A DNA stretch of 64,000 bases from Duganella aquatilis (GTDB lineage: Bacteria > Pseudomonadota > Gammaproteobacteria > Burkholderiales > Burkholderiaceae_D): the NCBI RefSeq assembly GCF_009674565.1, contig NZ_WKJL01000007.1, positions 62,001 to 126,000 of the forward strand, in the 5' to 3' direction. Within the stretch, counting starts at the first letter, position 1; the number at the start of each line of letters is the position of its first letter. The notes below the pieces were generated by a model, which made no database searches, had not been told where the DNA came from, and was given only the letters and a program-made list of their open reading frames with translations. Below are positions 51,396-59,337 of this stretch, piece by piece. The translations under genes were made by a program, and so were the position numbers.

Positions 51396-52280
51396 AGAGG
51401 GAATGAACAGGTCTTCGACGAAGGCCGCAAACGCCCGCGCCTTGGCGCTGGCCTTGCGGCCGGAAGGGAACACCGCCCACAGATCCATCGCCGGCAGGGT
51501 CCAGTCGCGCAGCACGCGCTGCACCTGGCCGCTGGCCAGTTCCGGCGCGAACATCCATTCCGACGCCAGGGCGATGCCCATGTGCGCCAGCACGGCGCTG
51601 CGCACGCCTTCCGCCGCCGACACCCGCAGCCGGCCGTCGAGCGTGACCGGCTCCTGCATTTCGCCGCACTGGAACATGCAGGCGGCGCCGCTGCCGGCGC
51701 GGTTGTAGATGATGGATTGATGTTGCGAGAGGTCCGCAGGATGGCGCGGCTCGCCATGGCGCGCCAGGTAAGCCGGCGTCGCCATCACGGCGCGCGGACT
51801 GCGGCCGATGCGGCGCGCCGTCATGGCCGAATCGCTCAAGGCGCCGAGGCGCAGCGCGATATCCGCGCCGCCTTCCAGCAGATCGATATTGCGGTCATCC
51901 AGCACCACATCCAGCGTCAGTTGCGGATGCTGGTCGAGAAAGCGCTGCACGTGCGGCATCACGTGCAGGCGCGCGAACGTCACCGGCGCATACACCACCA
52001 GCCGCCCGCCCATGCCGGCGCTGGCGCCGCGCGCGCTGCTGTCCGCCTCGGCGGCGGCATCCAGCGCGCGGCGCGCTCCCTGGTAGTACGCCAGGCCGGA
52101 TTCGGTCGGCGCCAGCCCGCGATTGGAACGCAGCAGCAGCTGGACGCCGAGATCGGACTCCAGCTGCGCCACCACCTTGGAAACGCTGGGCTGGCCCACG
52201 TTCAGGCGGCGGGCCGCTCCGGAAAACGATCCCGCCTCGACCACGTGGACCAGCGTTTCCATCGCCTGCCAGCGGTCCAT
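51384..52280 (-). CDS. LysR family transcriptional regulator
   Basis: 298 residues. N-terminal helix-turn-helix WQAMETLVHVVEAGSFSGAARRLNVGQPSVSKVVAQLESDLGVQLLLRSNRG and an effector domain. The start (AAGG upstream) falls 4 bases after the stop of the OYE gene, so the two form one operon, with the regulator second. It probably controls that operon through the palindrome at 53463-53479. It shares only general LysR similarity with the broken regulator at 27891. Confidence 0.93.
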   Translation of the reverse strand: MDRWQAMETLVHVVEAGSFSGAARRLNVGQPSVSKVVAQLESDLGVQLLLRSNRGLAPTESGLAYYQGARRALDAAAEADSSARGASAGMGGRLVVYAPVTFARLHVMPHVQRFLDQHPQLTLDVVLDDRNIDLLEGGADIALRLGALSDSAMTARRIGRSPRAVMATPAYLARHGEPRHPADLSQHQSIIYNRAGSGAACMFQCGEMQEPVTLDGRLRVSAAEGVRSAVLAHMGIALASEWMFAPELASGQVQRVLRDWTLPAMDLWAVFPSGRKASAKARAFAAFVEDLFIPSSAH

Positions 52281-52284
52281 CGCC

Positions 52285-53379
52285 TTAGCCCAGCGCTGGA
52301 TAGTCGGTGTAGCCGCGCTCCGTGCCGCCATAGAACGAGAACGGATCGGGCTCGGTGTACGGGCCGCCGGCGGCGATCCGCGCCACCAGGTCCGGATTCG
52401 ACACGTACTGGCGGCCGAAAGCGACCATGTCGGCCTTGCCGTCCGCCACCAGCGACTGCGCCGCTGCCGGCGTCAGGCCGGCGTTGGCGATCAATACGCC
52501 CTGGTAGTTGGAGCGGATGATGTCCAGAATCTTCGGCATGTCCGGCACGCCGCCCCAGGCGTTGGTGTCGGCGCCGTGGATATAGCCTATGCCGTACTCG
52601 TTCAGCATGCGCGCCACGTAGCCGTAGGTCTCGGCCACGTTCGGATCGGTGGCGTTGTTATAGGCGGCATAAGGCGAGATGCGCACGCCGATGCGCTCTT
52701 TCGGGAACACTTCCAGCACCGCCTCGATCACCAGGCGCAGGAAGCGCGCACGGTTTTCCACGCTGCCGCCAAATTCGTCGGTGCGGCGGTTGACCAGCGG
52801 CGACAGGAACTGCTGCGGCAGATAGCCGTTGGCCGCGTGGATCTCCACGCCATCCAGGCCGGCGCGCTTGGCGTTCTCGGCGCCGGTGCGGAATTCGGCG
52901 ACGGCGGCGTAGACCTCTTCATTGGTCATGGCGCGCGACGGCGAGGCGTAGATGCGGGTGTAGTAGCCGTTGCGCAGCGCGCCGTAGACCTGCAGCAGGC
53001 CCAGGTCGTCGTTGTAGCCCGATGGCGACAGCGGCTCGCGGCCGTTCAGCAGCGCATAGGAGCTGACGCGGCCACTGTGCCACAGCTGCATGAACATCTT
53101 GCCGCCGGCCGCCTGCACCTGCTCCGTCACGCGCTTCCAGCCCGCCACCTGCGCGTCGTTGTAGATGGCCGGCGCCAGTTCGAAGGCGGCGGAATTCGGC
53201 GACACGTTGGTGGCCTCGGTGATGATCAGGCCCGCCGTGGCGCGCTGCGCATAGTATTCGGCGTTGAGCGCGACCGGCACGCCATCCGCGCCGGCGCGGG
53301 CGCGGGTGATGGGCGCCATGGCGATGCGGTTGTTGAAGCTCAGATCGCCGATCTGGAGGGTTTGCAGCAGCTGGTTCAT
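52285..53379 (-). CDS. Old Yellow Enzyme family alkene reductase
   Basis: 364 residues, a second FMN-dependent ene-reductase of the NemA type: RIAMAPITRARAGADG, MFMQLWHSGRVSS, HAANGYLPQQFLSPLVNRRTDEFGGSVENRARF, MVAFGRQYVSNPDLV and YTDYP. It differs enough from the enzyme at 26660-27766 to be an older paralog, not a recent duplicate. CGGAG precedes the ATG; the 24-residue upstream frame is rejected. It leads the operon with the LysR gene. Likely targets are quinones, nitro-aromatics or enones. Confidence 0.94.
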   Translation of the reverse strand: MNQLLQTLQIGDLSFNNRIAMAPITRARAGADGVPVALNAEYYAQRATAGLIITEATNVSPNSAAFELAPAIYNDAQVAGWKRVTEQVQAAGGKMFMQLWHSGRVSSYALLNGREPLSPSGYNDDLGLLQVYGALRNGYYTRIYASPSRAMTNEEVYAAVAEFRTGAENAKRAGLDGVEIHAANGYLPQQFLSPLVNRRTDEFGGSVENRARFLRLVIEAVLEVFPKERIGVRISPYAAYNNATDPNVAETYGYVARMLNEYGIGYIHGADTNAWGGVPDMPKILDIIRSNYQGVLIANAGLTPAAAQSLVADGKADMVAFGRQYVSNPDLVARIAAGGPYTEPDPFSFYGGTERGYTDYPALG

Positions 53380-53462
53380 GGTAGTGACTCCGGGTGAGTA
53401 AAAGATGAGCCACTGTACCGCCGCCGCAACGCGGCGATAAGACGGCGCCACTCAGCAACACC

Positions 53463-53479
53463 TTTGCGCCATACGCAAA
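53463..53479. promoter_or_regulatory. LysR-type palindrome upstream of second OYE
   Basis: TTTGCG-CCATA-CGCAAA is a perfect 6-base inverted repeat, and the inner bases give the T-N11-A pattern typical of LysR sites. It lies about 84 bases upstream of the OYE start. The half-sites resemble TTGC-N4-GCAA at 27830-27843. The 213-base gap between this OYE and the tehA-like gene has no other feature that I recognise. Confidence 0.55.
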
Positions 53480-53593
53480 ACTCGCCGGGGCGGAAATCGG
53501 TGCTACATTGGCAGGATTCGATCCATTTGTTCGATTTATGCCGCAAGAACAAGCGCCTAAAATCGACTCATCGATCACTTACTGCCAACTATC

Positions 53594-54574
53594 ATGAAAA
53601 CCAAACTGCTTCCCGCTTCATTCTTCGCGCTGACCTTGGGGCTGGCCGAAACCGGCAACGCCTGGCGCTTTGCCCATCACCTGTGGGCGCTGCCGCCGCT
53701 GGGCGGCGAAGTGCTGCAGGCGCTGGCCGTGCTGTCCTTCCTGGCGTTCGGCGCGCTGTACGTGCACAAATGGCTGGCGCACCGCGCAGCCGCCGTCGCC
53801 GAAACGCGCGATCCGGTGCAGTCGGCCTTCCTGGCGCTGATCCCGGAATCGCTGATCCTGGTGGCGCTGGCCTTGCAGCCCTACACCCTGTCGGCCGCCA
53901 CGCCGCTGTTCTGGATCGGCTCCGCCGCCAACGTGGCCTACGGCGCATGGCGGCTGGCCGCACACTGGAGCAGCCAGCGCGACGCCGCGCAGATCGTGCC
54001 GCCGCTGTACCTGCCCTATACCGCCAGCGTGCTGGTGAACGCCCTGGCCGCCGGCATCTTCGGCTACACCGACTACGGCTGGATGCTGTTCGGCGCCGGC
54101 GGCATCTCGTGGCTGATCCTCGACTCCGCCATCACCCACCAACTGATGACCGGCGGCCTGGCCGACAAGACCCGCAACTTCATGGGCATCTACAGCGCGC
54201 CGCCGGTGGTGGCACTGGTGGCCTACCAGATCCTGGCCGGCGCCGAAGCCAATGCCGCCATCACCTGCGCCCTGGCCGGCTATGCGCTGTTCGTGTTCGC
54301 CGGACTGGCGCTGTCCATGCCGTGGCTCGCACAGCAGGCCTTTGCTCCCGGCTACTGGGCTTACACCTTCGGCCTCGCCACGCTGGGCCAGGGCCTGATG
54401 CTGATGGCGGAACACCAGCACAGCCCTGTGGTGGAAGCCATCGCCGGCGCGGTCTTCGCCGCCACGCTGATGCTGGTGCTGTACGTGGCCTGGGGTTCGC
54501 TGCGCCTGCTGGCAAAAGGCAGCTACTTCCCCACAGCTCCTGCACCGGCGCCAGCCATGGGGCGTCCATCGTGA
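53594..54574 (+). CDS. TehA/SLAC1-like membrane transporter
   Basis: 326 residues with about ten hydrophobic helices, in the tellurite-resistance/dicarboxylate transporter (TDT) fold: MKTKLLPASFFALTLGLAETGNAWRFA at the start is characteristic of this family (the FGxxLGLxxxGNxWR pattern). Bacterial TehA-type proteins are passive anion channels or transporters for tellurite-like or dicarboxylate anions. Its stop overlaps the GTG of a GlxA-type regulator (GTGA), so the two genes are coupled. Substrate unknown. Confidence 0.85.
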   Translation: MKTKLLPASFFALTLGLAETGNAWRFAHHLWALPPLGGEVLQALAVLSFLAFGALYVHKWLAHRAAAVAETRDPVQSAFLALIPESLILVALALQPYTLSAATPLFWIGSAANVAYGAWRLAAHWSSQRDAAQIVPPLYLPYTASVLVNALAAGIFGYTDYGWMLFGAGGISWLILDSAITHQLMTGGLADKTRNFMGIYSAPPVVALVAYQILAGAEANAAITCALAGYALFVFAGLALSMPWLAQQAFAPGYWAYTFGLATLGQGLMLMAEHQHSPVVEAIAGAVFAATLMLVLYVAWGSLRLLAKGSYFPTAPAPAPAMGRPS

Positions 54575-55533
54575 AAACCCTGGCGCTCGTGCTCTTCCCC
54601 GGCGTGCAGTCGCTGGACGTCTCCGGGCCGATGGACGTTTTCGCCGAAGCCAACGCCTTCCTGCCGCCGGCGCGGCAGTATCGCCTGGTCACCATCGGCA
54701 CCACGGCCTCGCCCATCCGCGCCTCCAACGGCCAGCAGCTGGGCGCCGACCTGCCCCTCGACCAAGCCGGCACCGACTACGACATCGTGCTGGTGGCCGG
54801 CGGCCCGCAGCTGGCGCACGAACAGGACAACCCGCAGCTGTCGGCCTGGCTGCGCGACGTGGCGCAGACAGTGCCGCGCTACGGCTCCATCTGCACCGGC
54901 GCCTACCTGCTGGGCCGCGCCGGTCTGCTGGACGGCAAGCGCGCCACCACCCACTGGAGCGACGCCGCCCAGCTGGCGGCCGAATTCCCCCTGGCGCAGG
55001 TGGAACATGACCGCATCCACGTGCGCGACGGCCGCCTGGTGACCTCGGCCGGCGTCACGGCCGGCATCGATCTGGCCCTGGCGCTGGTGGCGGAAGACCA
55101 CGGCCAGGCGGTGGCGCTGGCCGCCGCCAAGCGCCTGCTGGTGCTGGCGCAGCGCCAGGGCGGCCAGTCGCAGTTCAGCCCTTATCTGTCGGAGGCCACC
55201 ACGCCGGATGCGCTGTCCACCATCATCCAGCGCCACGTGATGGACAACCTCGCGCAGCCGCTGTCGGTGGAGCAGCTGGCCGAGGTGGCCAGCATGAGCA
55301 TGCGCAGCTTCGCGCGCCAGTTCGTCAAGGAGATGGGGGTGACGCCGGCCGAATTCGTCCAGCGCGCCCGCGTCGATGCGGCGCGCAACCTGCTGGAAGG
55401 CGGCGAGCTGGCCCTGAAGACCATCGCCTACCGCTGCGGCTTCGGCAGCCCCGCGCGCATGCGGCTGGTGTTTGCCCAGCGCTTCGGCATCACGCCCAAC
55501 CAGTACCGCGACAGCTTCCGCATCGGCGCATAG
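54571..55533 (+). CDS. GlxA/FtrA family AraC-type regulator with DJ-1/PfpI domain
   Basis: 320 residues. The N-terminal DJ-1/PfpI-like domain (about 1-185) holds TLALVLFPGVQSLDVSGPMDVFAEAN and the nucleophile-elbow-like GSICTGAYLLGRAGLL (Cys near residue 110). The C-terminal AraC helix-turn-helix (about 210-315) has SVEQLAEVASMSMRSFARQFVKEMGVTPAEFVQRARVDAARNLLEGGELALKTIAYRCGFGSPARMRLVFAQRFGITPNQYRDSF. The GTG start overlaps the tehA-like stop. It probably regulates its own operon. The gene ends 1 base before the 3' end of the convergent kinase gene. Confidence 0.93.
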   Translation: MKTLALVLFPGVQSLDVSGPMDVFAEANAFLPPARQYRLVTIGTTASPIRASNGQQLGADLPLDQAGTDYDIVLVAGGPQLAHEQDNPQLSAWLRDVAQTVPRYGSICTGAYLLGRAGLLDGKRATTHWSDAAQLAAEFPLAQVEHDRIHVRDGRLVTSAGVTAGIDLALALVAEDHGQAVALAAAKRLLVLAQRQGGQSQFSPYLSEATTPDALSTIIQRHVMDNLAQPLSVEQLAEVASMSMRSFARQFVKEMGVTPAEFVQRARVDAARNLLEGGELALKTIAYRCGFGSPARMRLVFAQRFGITPNQYRDSFRIGA

Positions 55534-55534
55534 A

Positions 55535-58500
55535 CTAGGCCACGCTGCGGCCCTGCAGCAGCGCATCCAGCTGGTTCAGGCTCACCGGCTTGGTCAGATG
55601 CTGTTCGAAACCGGCTTCGCGCGCCTGGCGGCGATCCGCTTCCTGGCCATAGCCGGTGACGGCAAACAGGCGCAGGCCCTCGGCGCCAGACTGTTCGCGC
55701 AGGCGCATCGCCAGTTCGTAGCCGTCCATGCCCGGCAGGCCGATATCCAGCAGACCGACCTGCGGCCGCAGCTGCAGCGCCGTGGCCAGCGCGGCGGGCG
55801 CGCTGAACACCACCGTCACCGTGTGGCCCAGCAGTTCCAGCCCCTCGCCCAGTGCGCGGGCGGCGTCTTCGTTATCGTCCACCACCAGGATCGACAGGCC
55901 GCCCTCAGTCGTCGCCGACGGCGCCGGCTGCGGCGTGCCTGGCCGATACTCGCCCTGCCCCTGCCACAGCGGCATGCGCACCGTGAAGGTGCTGCCGCAG
56001 CCCAGGCCCGCGCTATGCGCCTCCACCGTGCCGCCGTGCAGCGCCATCATGCTGCGCGCGATCGCCAGCCCCAGTCCCAGGCCGCCTTGCGACCGGCTCA
56101 GGGCCTGGCGCGCCTGCGTAAAGCGCTCGAACACGGGGCCAAGCATTTCCGGCGCGATGCCGATGCCGTTGTCGCGCACGTCCACCACCACCTGGCCGCC
56201 CTCGCGCCGCGCGGCGATGGACAGTCGGCCGCCCGGTTCTGTGTACTTGGCCGCGTTGGTCAGCAGATTGGCCAGCACCTGGGCGCAGCGCACCGGATCG
56301 GCCAGCACCGTCAATCCGGATGAAGGCACGTCGAGCGTCAGCACATGGCGCTTTTGCTCGATCAGCGGGCTGGCGGTTTCAATCGCGCGCGCCACCGCGT
56401 CCGCCATCTCCAGCACCTGGCGGTTCAACTGGATCTTGCCCTCGGCCACGCGCGACACGTCGAGCAGGTCGTCCACCAGCGCCACCAGGTGGTTGGTCTG
56501 CCGTTCGATGACGGCGCGCTCCTTGACGGCGTAATCGCCGCCGCGCATGCGCATCAGCTGCAAGGCGGTGACGATGGGCGCCAGCGGATTGCGCAGCTCA
56601 TGCCCCAGCATGGCGAGGAATTCGTCCTTGGCGCGGTTGGCCGCTTCGGCGGCGCGCTTGGCGGTGGCCAGTTCGGTCACTTCAAACGCCACCACCGCCA
56701 CACCGTATGGCTGGCCGCCGTCATCCATCAACGGCTGGTAGACAAAGTCGAACCAGCATTCGGTCGGCTCCTGGTCCGGCGCGCGCCGCATGCGCAGCTG
56801 CACCGAGCGGCCGACATAGGGCTGGCCGGTGGCCAGCACGCCGTCCAGCAATTCGTAGATGCCCTGCGATTCCAGTTCGGGGAAGGCCTCGCGTATGGTC
56901 AAGCCCAGCAGCGGACGCGGTCCGACCAGCCGCTGATAATAATCGTTGGCCTGCTCGAACACGTGGCGCGGCCCGCTCATGATGCTGATCGCCACCGGCG
57001 CCTGTCCGAACACGCTTTGCAGCCGGCGCGCCGCCACGCCCTCCACCACGCGCATGCGCTGGCGCAGATGCAGCACCTCGATGCGCGCCGCCAGCTCCCG
57101 TGCGGAGAACGGCTTGACCAGGTAATCGTCGGCGCCAGCCTGCAAGCCTTCCAGCCGCGCATCCTCGCCGGCGCGCGCCGACAGCAGCATGAAGGGAATG
57201 TCGCGCGTGCCTGGATGCGCGCGCAGCGCCGCCAGCAGGCCGAAGCCGTCCAGCTGCGGCATCATCACGTCCGACAGGATCAGGTCCGGCGCTTCTCGTT
57301 CGATGGCCGCCAGCGCTTCCACGCCGTTGTTGCAGACCTCCACCCGCCACTGCGACTGCAGCAGCCGTTGCAGGTAGTCGCGCATGTCGGCGTTGTCGTC
57401 GACCACCAGCAGCCGGCCATGAGCGGCGCTGGCCGCGACGGGCGCCGCCTGCTGCTGCACCCAGCCCTCCGCCTCCTTTACATACGCCTCCACCGCCGTC
57501 GACGCCGGCGCGGGAGCCGCCACATCCACCTGCGCCGCAGGCAGGTGCGCGCAGCCAAGCGGAATGGCGACCGTGAACACGCTGCCCTGTCCCGGCACGC
57601 TGTCGACGTCGATCCGGCCGCCGTGCAGCGCCACCAGGTCGTGCACCAGCGCCAGGCCGATGCCGGAACCTTCGTGGGTACGCGAGCGCGCGCCTTCCAC
57701 GCGGTGGAAGCGCTCGAACAAATGCGGCAACTGCTCCTGCGGGATGCCGGCGCCGGTATCGGCCACCTCCAGCCGCAGCTGGCCGTTGACGATGCGCTGG
57801 CGCACGCGGATCTCGCCGTCGAAGGTGAATTTGAAGGCGTTGGACATCAGGTTCAGGACGATCTTCTCCCACATCGCCGGGTCCACGTACACCTTCATGG
57901 TGAGCGGCTCGCACTCGACCGCCAGGCGCATGCCCGCGCCCTCGATGGCCGAGCGGAAGCTGCTGGCCAGGTCGCCCGTCAGGGCCGCCAGGTCGACGGC
58001 GGCAAAGCTGGCGTGCGCGCGGCCGGCCTGCACGCGCGAGAATTCCAGCAGCGTGTTGACCAGCTTTTGCAGGCGCTGCGCATTGCGCTGCATGAGCAGC
58101 AGCCGTTCGCGCTGGACCGGCGGCAAGGGCGCCGCGTCATCCTCCAGCGCGTCGCTGGCAGGCCCCAGCAGCAAGGTCAGCGGCGTGCGGAACTCGTGGC
58201 TGACATTGCTGAAGAACTGGGTCTTGGCGCGATCCAGCTCGGCCAGCATGTCGGCGCGCAAGCGTTCGTCCTCCGCCGCGCGCGCCTGGCGGATGGCGTT
58301 ACCGGCCTGGGTGGCGATCAGTTCCAGGAAGCTGCGGTAGTCCGCATCCAGCTTGCGCGCCGAACTCACGCCCAGCACCAGCACACCGATCGACTGTCCC
58401 GGCTCGCTGCCGGCCAGCGGCAGCACCAGTGCCTCGCGCAGCGGCTGCTGCGCCAGCCCGACCGGCATCCCGGCCGGCGGCGCATGGACGTCGAGCGCCA

Positions 58501-59260
58501 TCAGGCGCGGCACGGCGTCGGCGCTCACCGCATCGATGTCGAACAGCGCGCGCGCATCGGCGATGCCGGCATGGGTGGCGTGCAGCAGCTGCGACGGTCC
58601 GGCGTCGCCGGCCAGGTACAGCTGCGCGAACGGCACGTCGTCCGGATTGTCGGCGATGGTGGTCAGTGCGATGGCGCAGGCGCCGTGCAGGGTTTTCTCC
58701 TGCAATGTGCGGGTGTTCAGGTCCGACAGCGTGTGCATGCGGCGCGCCGTCAGATAGCGGCTGGTGACGTCAAGATTGGCGCAGAACAGGCCGGCCACGC
58801 GGCCCGACTCGTCGCGCACCGGGCTGTATGAAAATGCGTAGAAGGTCTCTTCCAGATAATCGCCGCGCCGCATGAACAGGCGCACGTTGTCGGCCATGGT
58901 CGCCTCCCCCTGCGCGAACACGCGGTCGGACAGCGGGCCGCAGATATCCCAGATCTCGGCCCATACCTCGGCTGCCGGACGGCCCAGCGCCCACGGATGC
59001 TTGGCCATGCTGAGCACATCGATGTAGGCGTCGTTGTATAAAAACGTCACCTGCTCGCCCCAACCGATCCACATCGGCTGCGGCGAATTGAGCATCAGGT
59101 TGATCACGGTCTTCAGGCTGTGCGGCCAGCCGGCGATGGGGCCGAGCGGCGTGCGCTCCCAATCGTGGGCCCAGATGCGCGCTCCCAGCTCGCCGGGAGC
59201 GCTCAGGAACAGGGGGATGGCTTCCGGGGACCGTGTCGACATGGGCACTTTGTCATTCAT
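55535..59260 (-). CDS. Large double hybrid histidine kinase
   Basis: 1241 residues without transmembrane helices. Order: PAS (about 20-165), GAF (about 175-325), HisKA with His355 (VSHEFRTPL), HATPase (ADTGAGIPQE), receiver with Asp664 (LSDVMMPQLDG), PAS (about 745-870), second HisKA with His887 (LGHELRNPLAP), second HATPase (DNGIGIAPEM, GLGLGLAIARSMM), and terminal receiver with Asp1172 (LLDIGLPGMDG). Two full kinase-receiver modules are fused in one chain, suggesting an internal phosphorelay. No Hpt domain or output partner nearby. The first ATG lacks a ribosome site; an internal ATG six codons later is equally possible. Confidence 0.93.
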   Translation of the reverse strand: MNDKVPMSTRSPEAIPLFLSAPGELGARIWAHDWERTPLGPIAGWPHSLKTVINLMLNSPQPMWIGWGEQVTFLYNDAYIDVLSMAKHPWALGRPAAEVWAEIWDICGPLSDRVFAQGEATMADNVRLFMRRGDYLEETFYAFSYSPVRDESGRVAGLFCANLDVTSRYLTARRMHTLSDLNTRTLQEKTLHGACAIALTTIADNPDDVPFAQLYLAGDAGPSQLLHATHAGIADARALFDIDAVSADAVPRLMALDVHAPPAGMPVGLAQQPLREALVLPLAGSEPGQSIGVLVLGVSSARKLDADYRSFLELIATQAGNAIRQARAAEDERLRADMLAELDRAKTQFFSNVSHEFRTPLTLLLGPASDALEDDAAPLPPVQRERLLLMQRNAQRLQKLVNTLLEFSRVQAGRAHASFAAVDLAALTGDLASSFRSAIEGAGMRLAVECEPLTMKVYVDPAMWEKIVLNLMSNAFKFTFDGEIRVRQRIVNGQLRLEVADTGAGIPQEQLPHLFERFHRVEGARSRTHEGSGIGLALVHDLVALHGGRIDVDSVPGQGSVFTVAIPLGCAHLPAAQVDVAAPAPASTAVEAYVKEAEGWVQQQAAPVAASAAHGRLLVVDDNADMRDYLQRLLQSQWRVEVCNNGVEALAAIEREAPDLILSDVMMPQLDGFGLLAALRAHPGTRDIPFMLLSARAGEDARLEGLQAGADDYLVKPFSARELAARIEVLHLRQRMRVVEGVAARRLQSVFGQAPVAISIMSGPRHVFEQANDYYQRLVGPRPLLGLTIREAFPELESQGIYELLDGVLATGQPYVGRSVQLRMRRAPDQEPTECWFDFVYQPLMDDGGQPYGVAVVAFEVTELATAKRAAEAANRAKDEFLAMLGHELRNPLAPIVTALQLMRMRGGDYAVKERAVIERQTNHLVALVDDLLDVSRVAEGKIQLNRQVLEMADAVARAIETASPLIEQKRHVLTLDVPSSGLTVLADPVRCAQVLANLLTNAAKYTEPGGRLSIAARREGGQVVVDVRDNGIGIAPEMLGPVFERFTQARQALSRSQGGLGLGLAIARSMMALHGGTVEAHSAGLGCGSTFTVRMPLWQGQGEYRPGTPQPAPSATTEGGLSILVVDDNEDAARALGEGLELLGHTVTVVFSAPAALATALQLRPQVGLLDIGLPGMDGYELAMRLREQSGAEGLRLFAVTGYGQEADRRQAREAGFEQHLTKPVSLNQLDALLQGRSVA

Positions 59261-59337
59261 GATTTACAATATTTCAAGCTTACCATGCACCTGTGCCGTT
59301 TTTGTGTCTGGTTGACTTTGGCGCGCCCGCCCCCACC

